From assembly GCA_026770025.1 (NCBI GenBank), contig JAMXDE010000022.1, forward strand, positions 310,001 to 374,000: 64,000 bases of DNA, read 5' to 3'. The first letter of the stretch is position 1, and each line of letters starts with the position of its first letter. A program made the translations under genes and the position numbers. Shown here one piece after another: positions 42,407 to 53,276 of this stretch. The stretch comes from Craspedostauros australis. Taxonomy: Eukaryota; Bacillariophyta; Bacillariophyceae; Mastogloiales; Achnanthaceae. The notes beneath the pieces are model-generated. The model was not told the origin of the DNA. It ran no database searches and saw only the letters and a program-made list of their open reading frames with translations.

Positions 42407-43390
42407 CTAATGCCTCGTGGTAGTGGCCGGACTGACTGTCTTGCATCCCGGACAGTTGACCAGTGATGACAGCAGCTTGACGCTCAACTGCGTCCGACAG
42501 CCCAAGCACTGCACCAACACTTCGCCAGGCGGCGCTGATGCGTTGTCGTTGACCATGGTGCCGGCGCACAGCTCCGGCACGCGCAAGGATCGCTGGTCCA
42601 CGAATCGGCGGTTGACGCGCGGTGGTGGCAACGGTGGTTCCTCCGCCTGCATGCCACCGATGCCGCCCATGCCGACGATGCCACCCACTGCGCTGGCGGC
42701 CGGCGTGAGCTTGCGCGGTTCGGGGAAGATCGGCTTCGGCTTCTTGGAGTAGTCCCCGCGCGATGCGTTGTCCGGATTCATCTGACGCCGCTCCTCGTAG
42801 GATGCCAGATCGAAGCCGATATTCTCCTTGACCTGCTTGCTGGCTTCCATGTGCGCCATGATGCGGTACTGCTCCAGAACTTCGTCGTCCGCCACGCTGG
42901 GGCCGTCGAGATTGGAGGCCTCGCCCAGGAAGGCGTTGAGGTCCTCCGCCGCTCCGCCCTGCAGCAGCGCCTCGCGGTACCACGATGGCTGCCGTTGCTG
43001 CTGCCCGCGGCGCTCCGTGGGTTGCTGCTGATTGGCGACCACGTTGTTGGACGTCATGAAGCCGCCGCCGCCCGCCATGCTGGTGGGTTCATTGCCGTCC
43101 ACCGTGTTCATGGATGCAGCAGCGGCCGCCGCGGCACTTTGCAGCATGCTGGCATCCGACGTCCCGCCGAAGCCACCGCGCGATCGACGTCGCGAGGATC
43201 GGCGGCGCTGCGCACGCGGCGTTCCCATGGTCTGCCCTCCGAACATATCGCCGCCGGCACCCGGCTGTCCTGGTCCGCCTTGGCCTCCGCCTGGTCTGCC
43301 GCCGGCGTTTCCGTATCCGTAGGGATTGTCATTGCCAGCGCCTGCTCCGGCTTGGAAGAAGGATCGTGCGAAAGAGCTGGATCGTTCCAT
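42407..43390 (-). CDS. LSD1-type zinc-ribbon protein, copy 1
   Basis: 327 residues. The ATG at 43390 (MERSSSFARSFF) is chosen over 43432, because the latter adds residues encoded by the AT-rich pentamer leader. The N-terminus is Gly/Pro/Arg-rich with a basic patch (RAQRRRSSRRRSRGG), then an Ala run and a Gln-rich part. A helical region (VLEQYRIMAHMEASKQVKEN) sits in the middle. Near the C-terminus is C295-x2-C298-R-x2-L...V-x-C313-x2-C316-x-T-V with exactly 14 residues between the Cys pairs, the spacing of the LSD1-type zinc finger known from plant cell-death regulators. A nuclear or cytosolic regulatory role is plausible, but the substrate or partner cannot be read from sequence. It lies opposite to the NTPase gene within the same unit and has been amplified with it. 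Confidence 0.8.
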   Translation of the reverse strand: MERSSSFARSFFQAGAGAGNDNPYGYGNAGGRPGGGQGGPGQPGAGGDMFGGQTMGTPRAQRRRSSRRRSRGGFGGTSDASMLQSAAAAAAASMNTVDGNEPTSMAGGGGFMTSNNVVANQQQPTERRGQQQRQPSWYREALLQGGAAEDLNAFLGEASNLDGPSVADDEVLEQYRIMAHMEASKQVKENIGFDLASYEERRQMNPDNASRGDYSKKPKPIFPEPRKLTPAASAVGGIVGMGGIGGMQAEEPPLPPPRVNRRFVDQRSLRVPELCAGTMVNDNASAPPGEVLVQCLGCRTQLSVKLLSSLVNCPGCKTVSPATTTRH

Positions 43391-43420
43391 GGTTGTGCGC
43401 GAAATGCAATATGTTATTCT

Positions 43421-43455
43421 ATATAATATCACATCATATCATATCATATCATAAT
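43421..43455. repeat. ATATC pentamer cluster, 5' side of zinc-ribbon gene 1
   Basis: (ATATC/ATCAT)n run 30-65 bp upstream of the zinc-ribbon start codon, with further small clusters near 43702 and 44127. One pentamer is lost in unit 3 (near 62560), showing the run is unstable. Confidence 0.85.
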
Positions 43456-44760
43456 AGTACAAAGAGTCCATCATGTTTCTCTCTGGAGAGAGAGGCTACT
43501 TGTACGAACCCTGGCAGAGAGCAGGATCGTTGTCCCCCACTCTGCTGTGCGCGGGTATTGTACGATGCCGAGAAGCATGCAGCGTCATCCGCGAAGAGAG
43601 AGAGAGGGAGACAGACAGCTCCTTGGCAACACCTGTGCCTTGTCAAGCCCCTTTCCAAGACTCCACATCGTACCCTTCCATTCGACCATTCTCTAGAATA
43701 GTATCATATCATGCATTCAAGCCCCACCTACTCCACCCGCTTCCGCGGCGCCCACGTGAATTCGGTCTCGATCGCAGCCTCCTCGTTGTCATCTTGAAAA
43801 TTGTGCATTCCACAATCGGATCGCCTTTGTCCCGGTGCGTTCGATCGTGCAGATGCCGATGCAGACGTGGATGGTTGTTCACGAGGAATCGATGCAAACG
43901 TTCGATGCGCGGCCCAAGGGATGGTTGCATCCAGAGGGCAGAATGACTTCAACCGTGCAGGAAGGATGGCAGACTGGATTCCACCGTGCGAGCGGCTGAG
44001 GCCACGCCATTCCGTGGCGGCCGCAAGTTGGCGATGCCTGATGACACGCATACTGTGCGGTGCTGGGTTGCGCTGTTCCTATTCAGCTGATGATGATCTT
44101 TGGTCAGCATGTATAATATCATATCATATAATACAATAGAATACAATAGAATACTCTACAAGTGGATGGACGCTTGAATTCTCATTTGTGCCAAGTCAGC
44201 ACGAACCTCACGAAACAGCCGAGATTGTACTCACATCCGGTGGCTGTACCATCATCGTACCAGAGTAGAATACCAATATCTCATTCCGTGGTGGAACAGG
44301 TGGCAGGAAGATCGAAAGTGCAACAGATGATTCGTCGTATGGCGTATTGCGCCGTCTCTTACATCAGCCCAACGCCCACAGGATGCCAGCCAACCAGGTC
44401 CCACCCACCACTGTCGCTGTCAAGCTGTCTCCACGCACATTTTCGCAAGCGTGTGGTACAGCGTACAATGCGATCTGACACACCAGCTCCCAGATCGGTC
44501 ACAAGCCTTGGTGATACCGAAGTGTCGACCCTCTGTCGTCACCGTCGGAGACTGGCGTTCATCAGCATCTTGCGAATCTGGAATAAGAGCCGAGAGCTCG
44601 TTGACCACAACACTGGATACCGGAAGATCGGTCATGTTCAGCTGGAGTATCCTGGTGATATTCGACGCTGCTGGAGTGCAAACGCATGCCGATACCAATG
44701 CCGATACCGATGCCGATAACCACTCCTATGATGTATCATGTTATATGAGTGGAGAGATGC

Positions 44761-44809
44761 TCTTGATCTTGATCTTCATCTTGATCTTCATCTTGGTCTT
44801 GATCTTGAT
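44761..44809. repeat. TTGATC/TTCATC hexamer repeat
   Basis: About eight imperfect hexamers; also at 54647-54695 and 63885-63933. Reads as a fake hydrophobic LILIF segment on + and as MKIKIK on -. Confidence 0.9.
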
Positions 44810-44873
44810 ATGCTTCGGCTCGTGGCTGGTGATTGCCAAGTTGACCATCAAGTCTGGTCGTTGCGTCCTCACC

Positions 44874-44913
44874 GTCCGCGGGGATCGATCCCCTTCCTCA
44901 AAGCCCCGCGGAC
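44874..44913. other. Perfect inverted repeat (hairpin), unit 1
   Basis: GTCCGCGGGG at 44874-44883 and its exact complement CCCCGCGGAC at 44904-44913, with a 20-base spacer. Overlapping the left arm is a second perfect palindrome, GGGGATCGATCCCC (44880-44893), so two alternative foldbacks compete. GC-rich, in an otherwise AT-leaning gene-poor stretch. Function unknown; an RNA hairpin or protein site are both possible. Confidence 0.8.
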
Positions 44914-45611
44914 GAGAGGGAGCACATGATGGCACATGATGGAACTGTTGATGTCATTGTCCATCGGGGTGCTGATGTCCGTACGACTATAATACTTCTG
45001 GAGAGAGCGTTGGTTCCGTCGACGTTGTTCTTCTTTGCTCGTCGGTATAGCGCATGTCGTGGTCATTGTTGTTCGCGGAGGTGTGGCCTGTTTGTCTGAT
45101 CAACAGTGGGGGATGTGATGGGCGATGGATGACGCCTTTCGGCAGAAAATGATGAGTGCGCTTTCTGTGGGTGTGGCTCGCACACGATTCCGTGGGCATC
45201 GATTCGGAGTAATCGTTGCTCGCTCGCAAAACGACAGAAAACAGACCATGTGCCAATCTGTGTCGAGTCGTACCATCCCAAAGCGTTGTTGTGTTGTGGT
45301 GCTGTCCAGTCCGTTCGTACGAACGATACACATGTTTGTTCCTGCCAGGAAACGAACACCAAGAAACATCGTGCCGTTTGGCTGACACGTCGATCGCTGT
45401 TGACCAACACCTGACAGAACTGATCAGAACTGACCAGAACCGATCAGAACAGAGGAGAGCACCACGCAGAAACACGTGGAGCAGAGTACTCCAATTTCGC
45501 TGTTGTTGACCTTCTTTGGTACCCACCCACATGGCCACATCGAGACAACTCAAATCGCAGAAACTGATCAGAAACAGACACTGAGAGACAGACGCAGAGA
45601 GAGAGAGAGAT

Positions 45612-45649
45612 CACCAACACCAACACCAACACCAACACCAACACCAACG
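45612..45649 (+). repeat. (ACCAAC)n run immediately before NTPase copy 2
   Basis: Six hexamers ending four bases before the ATG at 45654, preceded by a short (GA)n run. Present identically before copy 3 (55498-55535) but absent before copy 1. Confidence 0.92.
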
Positions 45650-45653
45650 AAAC

Positions 45654-48600
45654 ATGAGCACAGCGATGGCACCGGCAGCCAGCGTGGCTGGGGCCGGCGG
45701 AGCCTCTGAGAAAGTGCCACACACCGAGTTCTGGTTCCTGAAGACTAATGCCGAGAACGATAGGTTCAAGGATTTGCGGGAGAGGGTCCTGCAAAATTCC
45801 GGTCCTATGAAATTCATGGCCTTTGCGAACGCGATGAAGTCTCTGTGTGATAAGGGTACTGAACTCGAGGATGCGCTCAACAAAGCACTCACGTTCGCGA
45901 AGAATCCTTCGGGTAACAAAAGACGCCTCGATAAGCCTAAAGACGAGAATGCGTGGATGTTGCAGATATTGGAGGCGATCTACCGTGCCATCAAGCTTGA
46001 TCCACTCTTCAACGACTCCGAATTCTGGGACAGAGACTTGAGTCAAGACGGGTTGCAAACAATGATAACTTTGGCGATCAAATCAAGCGATGACACCAGC
46101 GCAACAGATGAAAAGACCATCGACGACATCGACGACATCGAAGAGGCCAGGACGAACGCAATCAAAGTCATGACGAACCCCCCTGATGAGGGGGCCGCCA
46201 GGGCGTTATGGAACGAGTCGATTGTGTGTGTAGTCAAGATGAAGTCCTCCAATCCACTGCACCGATGGCTCACCGACCCCCATAATGTGGCGCTCGCTTG
46301 CGAGCTAAGCTCGGCTTCCGAGATAAACGACGCCGTGCTCGAGGCGCCGCTCCCGGTCATAAGAACCAAATTGAATCAAGTTTATGCCAGTCGCTTCAAG
46401 GACCGTCTTCGTCGCTTATCCTGCGATTCATGCAACGACAAGCAGAAGGACCCGTCATTCTACATCGGCCATCTGGCTTTTCGACACAAGGGCAACACCA
46501 CCAACGCCCTCGGGACAGCCTATGTTCCAGATGATCAGAACGAAGCTGGAAGCGGCGATCTGGTTCTTGTGTACTACTCGGGCAGCGGCAAAGGCAAGAC
46601 GGTGGATATCGCAGCAAGCTCTGTGACCAGGAAGGCTGCTCTCACGATGGTACTGAAGATCGATGACGACATTTCGGACGGAATGGAGGAAGCCAAGAAC
46701 CAAGCGCCGGATGCAACCGATACGGTCGAGCAAAGGGCGACAGCGATTCGGGAGAGATCGTCGTATAATGTGCTCCAGGAGGCCATGGTGGAAACGGCCA
46801 CACGATCGAAGGCAGCAATTGACAAAGTTGTCGGCTTCATCGAGAAGATGAACGAATACCATCGAGCAAAAAACCCGGGTGTTGAGGTCACCGAAGCAAA
46901 AAAGAAGGTGATCAGAGTGGTCGTGGCCATCGATGAAGCATCCTTCCTCAAGAATATATCCCGATCCATTATTCGCCACCACACAGACTTTGGAGAGCGC
47001 CTGGGGAAATTCTTCATGAACCGGTGTGCGGGTGACGACGCAAGGCAGGATTCCAACGACCTATTCCGAGTCCACGTCGTCTTCTCCATCGCAGGGACGG
47101 GTGTGTACGGGATTGCTGTTGGATCTCAGCATGGCAACTACCTGCCCGTCAAGACCATCGCAGACCATCCGGATCGCAGAAAGAATGTCTACAACGTCCT
47201 GCGGAACGAATACACCTGCCATGAGAAGAAAGATGTCAAAGCACGTTCACTCCCTGACTTCGCTGATTTCGACGACTTCCCTTTTCTTCGTGCCATAGTC
47301 CACAACAATTCGAGGATGACATCGATCTTGTTGAACGAGATGAACGCCACCCAGTTGTCTCCCAGGCATCCACATGAGGAGGCCAGACTCTTGATCCGGG
47401 TCTTTGATACCTTCATCGAAAGCAATGGGATGCGAATGCTTCAGGATTCCCCATCCGAAATGATGCTGACAGGAGCAAGGGCGATCGCTGTCTTCCTCTA
47501 CCAAACAGAGTTCCATCCCGAAAAGCTCAAAGAGGAAGTCGCAGCAAGCAAGTTTGCAGATATGGACTATGGCCTGGAATTCGAAGAGGTCATGACTGAT
47601 CCCAAGTTTACGGAAGACGAGGGAACCGACGAGAGAAAGGAGCTCAGCAAGAAAACGATGATGTGGCTACTCGTCGCGAAGTTTGGTCTGGTGACACCAA
47701 CTATCGACAAAGAGGTTACCAAAGCAGGACACAACGCAGTCTTGACCCATGCAATCCCCAAGCCATTCGAAGTCGACGAGGCAATGCTGCTCTTGTCACT
47801 TTACATGGTGTCAGGGCGCGAGGCTGCAATGTCGATTGAAGCCTTCACGGGGACCACACCCTTCGCCTTTGAGATGATGTCAACTCAGCTGATCAACTGC
47901 GTCATTGCTGCTGCCATGACAGTCAAGCTGGAGAAACGACTTGATCTCAACCTTCAACACATCCTGAAGACACACCTGAAGATGTACGCCAACAGCTTGG
48001 GCAAGACAACGGAGGACTACCCCGAAGGCACACCTCTGCTTGTCAATGAAAGAATCCAAGAGGTATGGAAGAAACTTGCCAACTTCGTGCCAATTTCGTA
48101 CAGAACCCCCCAAGCTCTCCAAGGTTCCTACTACCACAAGGGCAACTTCAACTTGAAAGTAGAGGATCCAGCAACAAAGGAGACGGGAGTTATCATCAAG
48201 AAGCTGAAGCTGACGCCGAAAGACGAGGTGGATAGCCAACTACAACCGACCACACGTGAGAATGGTCGGGATCTTCTCCGGCTTACGCAGAAGACAGCCT
48301 TCTTGAAGATCGACAACGATCTATCGAACAACATGCGCAAGGTGTTGAGGGAGGTGGAAAAAGATCGTGAACGTGTCAAAGCAGCAAAGACTTTCGAGCT
48401 GCCTGGGCCGGACAATCGAATCGCAAAGCAGTTCTTTCCGCCAATCACAACCCTTCCGACTCGGACCAGCAACCTTGCCGACGGATACGTGTCTTGTGTT
48501 GGTGTCCAAATAACACAAGAGGAACAAGATGGGAAGCAGATCTTACGGGTCAAAGACCTCGATATGTTCACCATTTGCAACCAATCCAAAGACTATTTCG

Positions 48601-49172
48601 GAGCGGTGTCGTGCACGAAACTTGAATTGAACATGAACAATGTGCACAACGAAATCCTGGACGAAGAGCTTGGGCAGCATCGCTTTTACTGTGTTTCGAG
48701 CCGATCCACCAGCTTCCCGAAAGCACCTCGACACAAAAAGGCGCGTATCCCTTTCGGATCGTTTCCTGTGGATAAGGTACCTCTTCTTCGGGGGCCCATA
48801 AAGAGATTGGAAAGCCTCCGCAGCGACGGAGCGATGACACACAAACATGGAAAGACTTGCGTGAAGGTTTTGTCTGGTGAACCAAACGCAGTTGTTGGCG
48901 TGGCCGATCAGCTGAATCAATCCTCAGGCGATGGTGAAGGGGCGGATGGTGAAAACACGGATGGTGAAAGCACGGATGATGATGCAAACGCGGACGACGA
49001 TGCAAAGATGGATGATGATGAAAGCACAGACGACTATGCAAGCATGTTCGGTGGTGCAAGCATGTTCGGTGGTGCAAGCATGGTTGGTGCAGGCATGGAA
49101 GGTGCAGGCACGGATGATGATGAAAGCATGGACGATGATTCCGACTTGCCATACCTGGGGGAAACCAGCTGA
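45654..49172 (+). CDS. P-loop NTPase-like protein, Crinkler/RHS-like, copy 2
   Basis: 1172 residues. Same protein as copy 1 with a different N-terminus (MSTAMAPAASVAGAG) and a 35-residue longer acidic/Met-rich tail (ADDDAKMDDDEST, ASMFGGASMFGG). Walker A is at 309-316, Walker B Asp427-Glu428. It differs from copy 3 at only five residues. Three of them come from one block of clustered base changes at 46214-46238 (NESIVCVVKM in place of NKAIVCVVDM), and one is Phe to Ser in RLSCDSC. That clustering suggests a short conversion tract from another paralogue. The ATG follows the ACCAAC run directly, and an ATG six bases downstream (Met5) is an alternative. Confidence 0.8.
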   Translation: MSTAMAPAASVAGAGGASEKVPHTEFWFLKTNAENDRFKDLRERVLQNSGPMKFMAFANAMKSLCDKGTELEDALNKALTFAKNPSGNKRRLDKPKDENAWMLQILEAIYRAIKLDPLFNDSEFWDRDLSQDGLQTMITLAIKSSDDTSATDEKTIDDIDDIEEARTNAIKVMTNPPDEGAARALWNESIVCVVKMKSSNPLHRWLTDPHNVALACELSSASEINDAVLEAPLPVIRTKLNQVYASRFKDRLRRLSCDSCNDKQKDPSFYIGHLAFRHKGNTTNALGTAYVPDDQNEAGSGDLVLVYYSGSGKGKTVDIAASSVTRKAALTMVLKIDDDISDGMEEAKNQAPDATDTVEQRATAIRERSSYNVLQEAMVETATRSKAAIDKVVGFIEKMNEYHRAKNPGVEVTEAKKKVIRVVVAIDEASFLKNISRSIIRHHTDFGERLGKFFMNRCAGDDARQDSNDLFRVHVVFSIAGTGVYGIAVGSQHGNYLPVKTIADHPDRRKNVYNVLRNEYTCHEKKDVKARSLPDFADFDDFPFLRAIVHNNSRMTSILLNEMNATQLSPRHPHEEARLLIRVFDTFIESNGMRMLQDSPSEMMLTGARAIAVFLYQTEFHPEKLKEEVAASKFADMDYGLEFEEVMTDPKFTEDEGTDERKELSKKTMMWLLVAKFGLVTPTIDKEVTKAGHNAVLTHAIPKPFEVDEAMLLLSLYMVSGREAAMSIEAFTGTTPFAFEMMSTQLINCVIAAAMTVKLEKRLDLNLQHILKTHLKMYANSLGKTTEDYPEGTPLLVNERIQEVWKKLANFVPISYRTPQALQGSYYHKGNFNLKVEDPATKETGVIIKKLKLTPKDEVDSQLQPTTRENGRDLLRLTQKTAFLKIDNDLSNNMRKVLREVEKDRERVKAAKTFELPGPDNRIAKQFFPPITTLPTRTSNLADGYVSCVGVQITQEEQDGKQILRVKDLDMFTICNQSKDYFGAVSCTKLELNMNNVHNEILDEELGQHRFYCVSSRSTSFPKAPRHKKARIPFGSFPVDKVPLLRGPIKRLESLRSDGAMTHKHGKTCVKVLSGEPNAVVGVADQLNQSSGDGEGADGENTDGESTDDDANADDDAKMDDDESTDDYASMFGGASMFGGASMVGAGMEGAGTDDDESMDDDSDLPYLGETS

Positions 49173-50323
49173 TTCCCCAGAAGCTGGAAAGACAGCACCG
49201 AGACTCCCACCGCCCCAGTTCCACCAATTCACTCGCGTTGGTGTTGGTTTTGGTGGCTCCTGCGATCGATAGTCGGGAAACCAACAATCCTATGGCTTTC
49301 GCATCATGAAAGCGCATGCCGCTTCTTCTTCTGTGGCCTGCCGTTCTCAAGTTCAGCGATGTTGGTCAATGCCAAGAGACAAACGACGATGGCGGTCACA
49401 GTATATCACAGAGTATCACAACATATCACATCGCACAAATGAAAGTCCAGATAACTATTATATGTACAATAAGAGTAGAACCCGTTGAGATGAACCACGT
49501 GAGCGACCCTTGCTTCACAGTTTCTCCGTTCACGGCGCTGCGGAGTTTGCAGTGTGGTATGATGCGTGTCGATGATCGTTGAGGAGTGGAGTGATGCCAA
49601 TGGCGCTGTTCTCGCCTTTGGACTGTGCTGGAACGAGTGCCTCTCATGAAGGCAACTCGTTGCTCGCCGAGTGTGGACTAGTCGTAGTACGCCATCCAAG
49701 AGCAGCTGATGGAATCAACAGCAGCGAATGCGATGGCATGACTACGCCATGGCGAAGCGTTCGGCCACGTCGGGTTGGACATGGATTTGGACTCGAACTG
49801 CGTGCGGCTCTGTGTTGCACCCACTGCGTTCGTTGGCCTCGCGCATGCTGCTTCCATCCATTTGCCATTCCATCCATTTGTCATCCCATCCTGTTCCGTT
49901 CCTCGACAGATCTGTTGCTTTGTGTGATGATGATGATGATGATGCCATCATCACGTTCCTTTTGTGTTTTGTTTGGTTTCTGAAAGATCATCGAAGATCG
50001 GTTCAGTCACGGGAGTGGATTCCAATCGTGTTTCACGATGGTGTCAATTCGTCGATTCTGACGAACTTGTTTCGACATCGTCCAACAAACACCATCGTCA
50101 TTGTTGTCAATGGAGGAGAGGTCTGGAGGTTGGTGACCAACGCAACGGCACAACACAACACAGCATGGCATGGCATGGCCATGAGATGAACGAGATGAAG
50201 CGACATGATACGCAGCCATGATGACACCCAACGATGGATGGAACAGTTATTGGCATCAACATGACCTTCCTTGCACGAGGATGCGGATACGGAAGGTGCA
50301 TTGAGCCGTCTGTGATGGTTGCG
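49173..50323. other. Spacer in unit 2 between NTPase and broken paralogue
   Basis: Counterpart of 39251-40401. From about 49570 onward it is nearly identical to unit 1, whereas its first part (for example GAGACAAACGACGATGGCGG near 49376) matches unit 3. Confidence 0.6.
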
Positions 50324-51938
<1,615 letters not shown>

Positions 51939-52292
51939 GATAGACTGTGCCTCGAAGCAAACGAATTGCACAGATGGCGTTTACGCAGACGGTGTTTGAA
52001 GACATCGGCAGAACACGTCAACGAAAAGTAATCAATGTTGATGTGAGTACAAGTGTGGAGAGACATGTCATGTGTAATAGGTATGCAAGTGTTGGAGGAT
52101 GGTATCTGTTGCGAATGAGCCCTACCAGATAGAGAGTGATTTATACTATAGAATATCATATCATATCATCTTATGTAATGCAATATAGTATTATGGTATT
52201 ATACTCTACAATGCGTTGTCGATCCACATGTATTTGCGTAATGACAGCAAAGTATCTGCGGTTGTCTCCTTGACGATCTGTTCTAATCTGTT

Positions 52293-53276
52293 CTAATGCC
52301 TCGTGGTGGTGGCCGGACTGACTGTCTTGCATCTCGGACAGTTGACCAGTGATGACAGCAGCTTGACGCTCAACTGCGTCCGACAGCCCAAGCACTGCAC
52401 CAACACTTCGCCAGGCGGCGCTGATGCGTTGTCGTTGACCATGGTGCCGGCGCACAGCTCCGGCACGCGCAAGGATCGCTGGTCCACGAATCGGCGGTTG
52501 ACGCGCGGTGGTGGCAACGGTGGTTCCTCCGCCTGCATGCCACCGATGCCGCCCATGCCGACGATGCCACCCACTGCGCTGGCGGCCGGCGTGAGCTTGC
52601 GCGGTTCGGGGAAGATCGGCTTCGGCTTCTTGGAGTAGTCCCCGCGCGATGCGTTGTCCGGATTCATCTGACGCCGCTCCTCGTAGGATGCCAGATCGAA
52701 GCCGATATTCTCCTTGACCTGCTTGCTGGCTTCCATGTGCGCCATGATGCGGTACTGCTCCAGAACTTCGTCGTCCGCCACGCTGGGGCCGTCGAGATTG
52801 GAGGCCTCGCCCAGGAAGGCGTTGAGGTCCTCCGCCGCTCCGCCCTGCAGCAGCGCCTCGCGGTACCACGATGGCTGCCGTTGCTGCTGCCCGCGGCGCT
52901 CCGTGGGCTGCTGCTGATTGGCGGCCACGTTGTTGGACGTCATGAAGCCGCCGCCGCCCGCCATGCTGGTGGGTTCATTGCCGTCCACCGTGTTCATGGA
53001 TGCAGCAGCGGCCGCCGCGGCACTTTGCAGCATGCTGGCATCCGACGTCCCGCCAAAGCCACCGCGCGATCGACGTCGCGAGGATCGGCGGCGCTGCGCA
53101 CGCGGCGTTCCCATGGTCTGCCCTCCGAACATATCGCCGCCTGCACCCGGCTGTCCTGGTCCGCCTTGGCCTCCGCCTGGTCCGCCGCCGGCGTTTCCGT
53201 ATCCGTAGGGATTGTCATTGCCAGCGCCTGCTCCGGCTTGGAAGAAGGATCGTGCGAAAGAGCTGGATCGTTCCAT
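52293..53276 (-). CDS. LSD1-type zinc-ribbon protein, copy 2
   Basis: 327 residues, same structure as copy 1. It differs by a Gly to Arg change between the second pair of zinc-ligand cysteines (CPRC for CPGC at residue 315), NNVA for NNVV, and GGGPGG for GGRPGG. All four cysteines remain. Identical at protein level to copy 3. Confidence 0.8.
   Translation of the reverse strand: MERSSSFARSFFQAGAGAGNDNPYGYGNAGGGPGGGQGGPGQPGAGGDMFGGQTMGTPRAQRRRSSRRRSRGGFGGTSDASMLQSAAAAAAASMNTVDGNEPTSMAGGGGFMTSNNVAANQQQPTERRGQQQRQPSWYREALLQGGAAEDLNAFLGEASNLDGPSVADDEVLEQYRIMAHMEASKQVKENIGFDLASYEERRQMNPDNASRGDYSKKPKPIFPEPRKLTPAASAVGGIVGMGGIGGMQAEEPPLPPPRVNRRFVDQRSLRVPELCAGTMVNDNASAPPGEVLVQCLGCRTQLSVKLLSSLVNCPRCKTVSPATTTRH

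Larger units (their letters stand above)
43391..45653. other. Gene-poor 2.26 kb, unit 1, leading to NTPase copy 2
   Basis: Repeated in units 2 and 3. It holds the zinc-ribbon promoter, a GC-balanced stretch 43690-44140 bounded by AT pentamers with open frames on both strands (one 107-codon minus ORF at 44051-43728 ending DDNEEAAIETEFTWAPRKRVE), a stretch 44160-44720 open in several frames, a hexamer repeat, a strong hairpin, and finally the promoter of NTPase copy 2. None of the ORFs shows a known domain. Identity among the copies is recent duplication and is not evidence of coding. Confidence 0.55.

Noticed and set aside
44162-44939. Overlapping ORFs of 162-185 codons, one with an apparent membrane segment
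   Set aside because: The hydrophobic stretch is encoded by the TTGATC/TTCATC repeat. ORFs are identical between units only because the duplication is recent.
44987-45553. 188-codon minus-strand ORF upstream of NTPase copy 2
   Set aside because: Lies in the NTPase promoter region, overlaps several other ORFs and lacks any domain.
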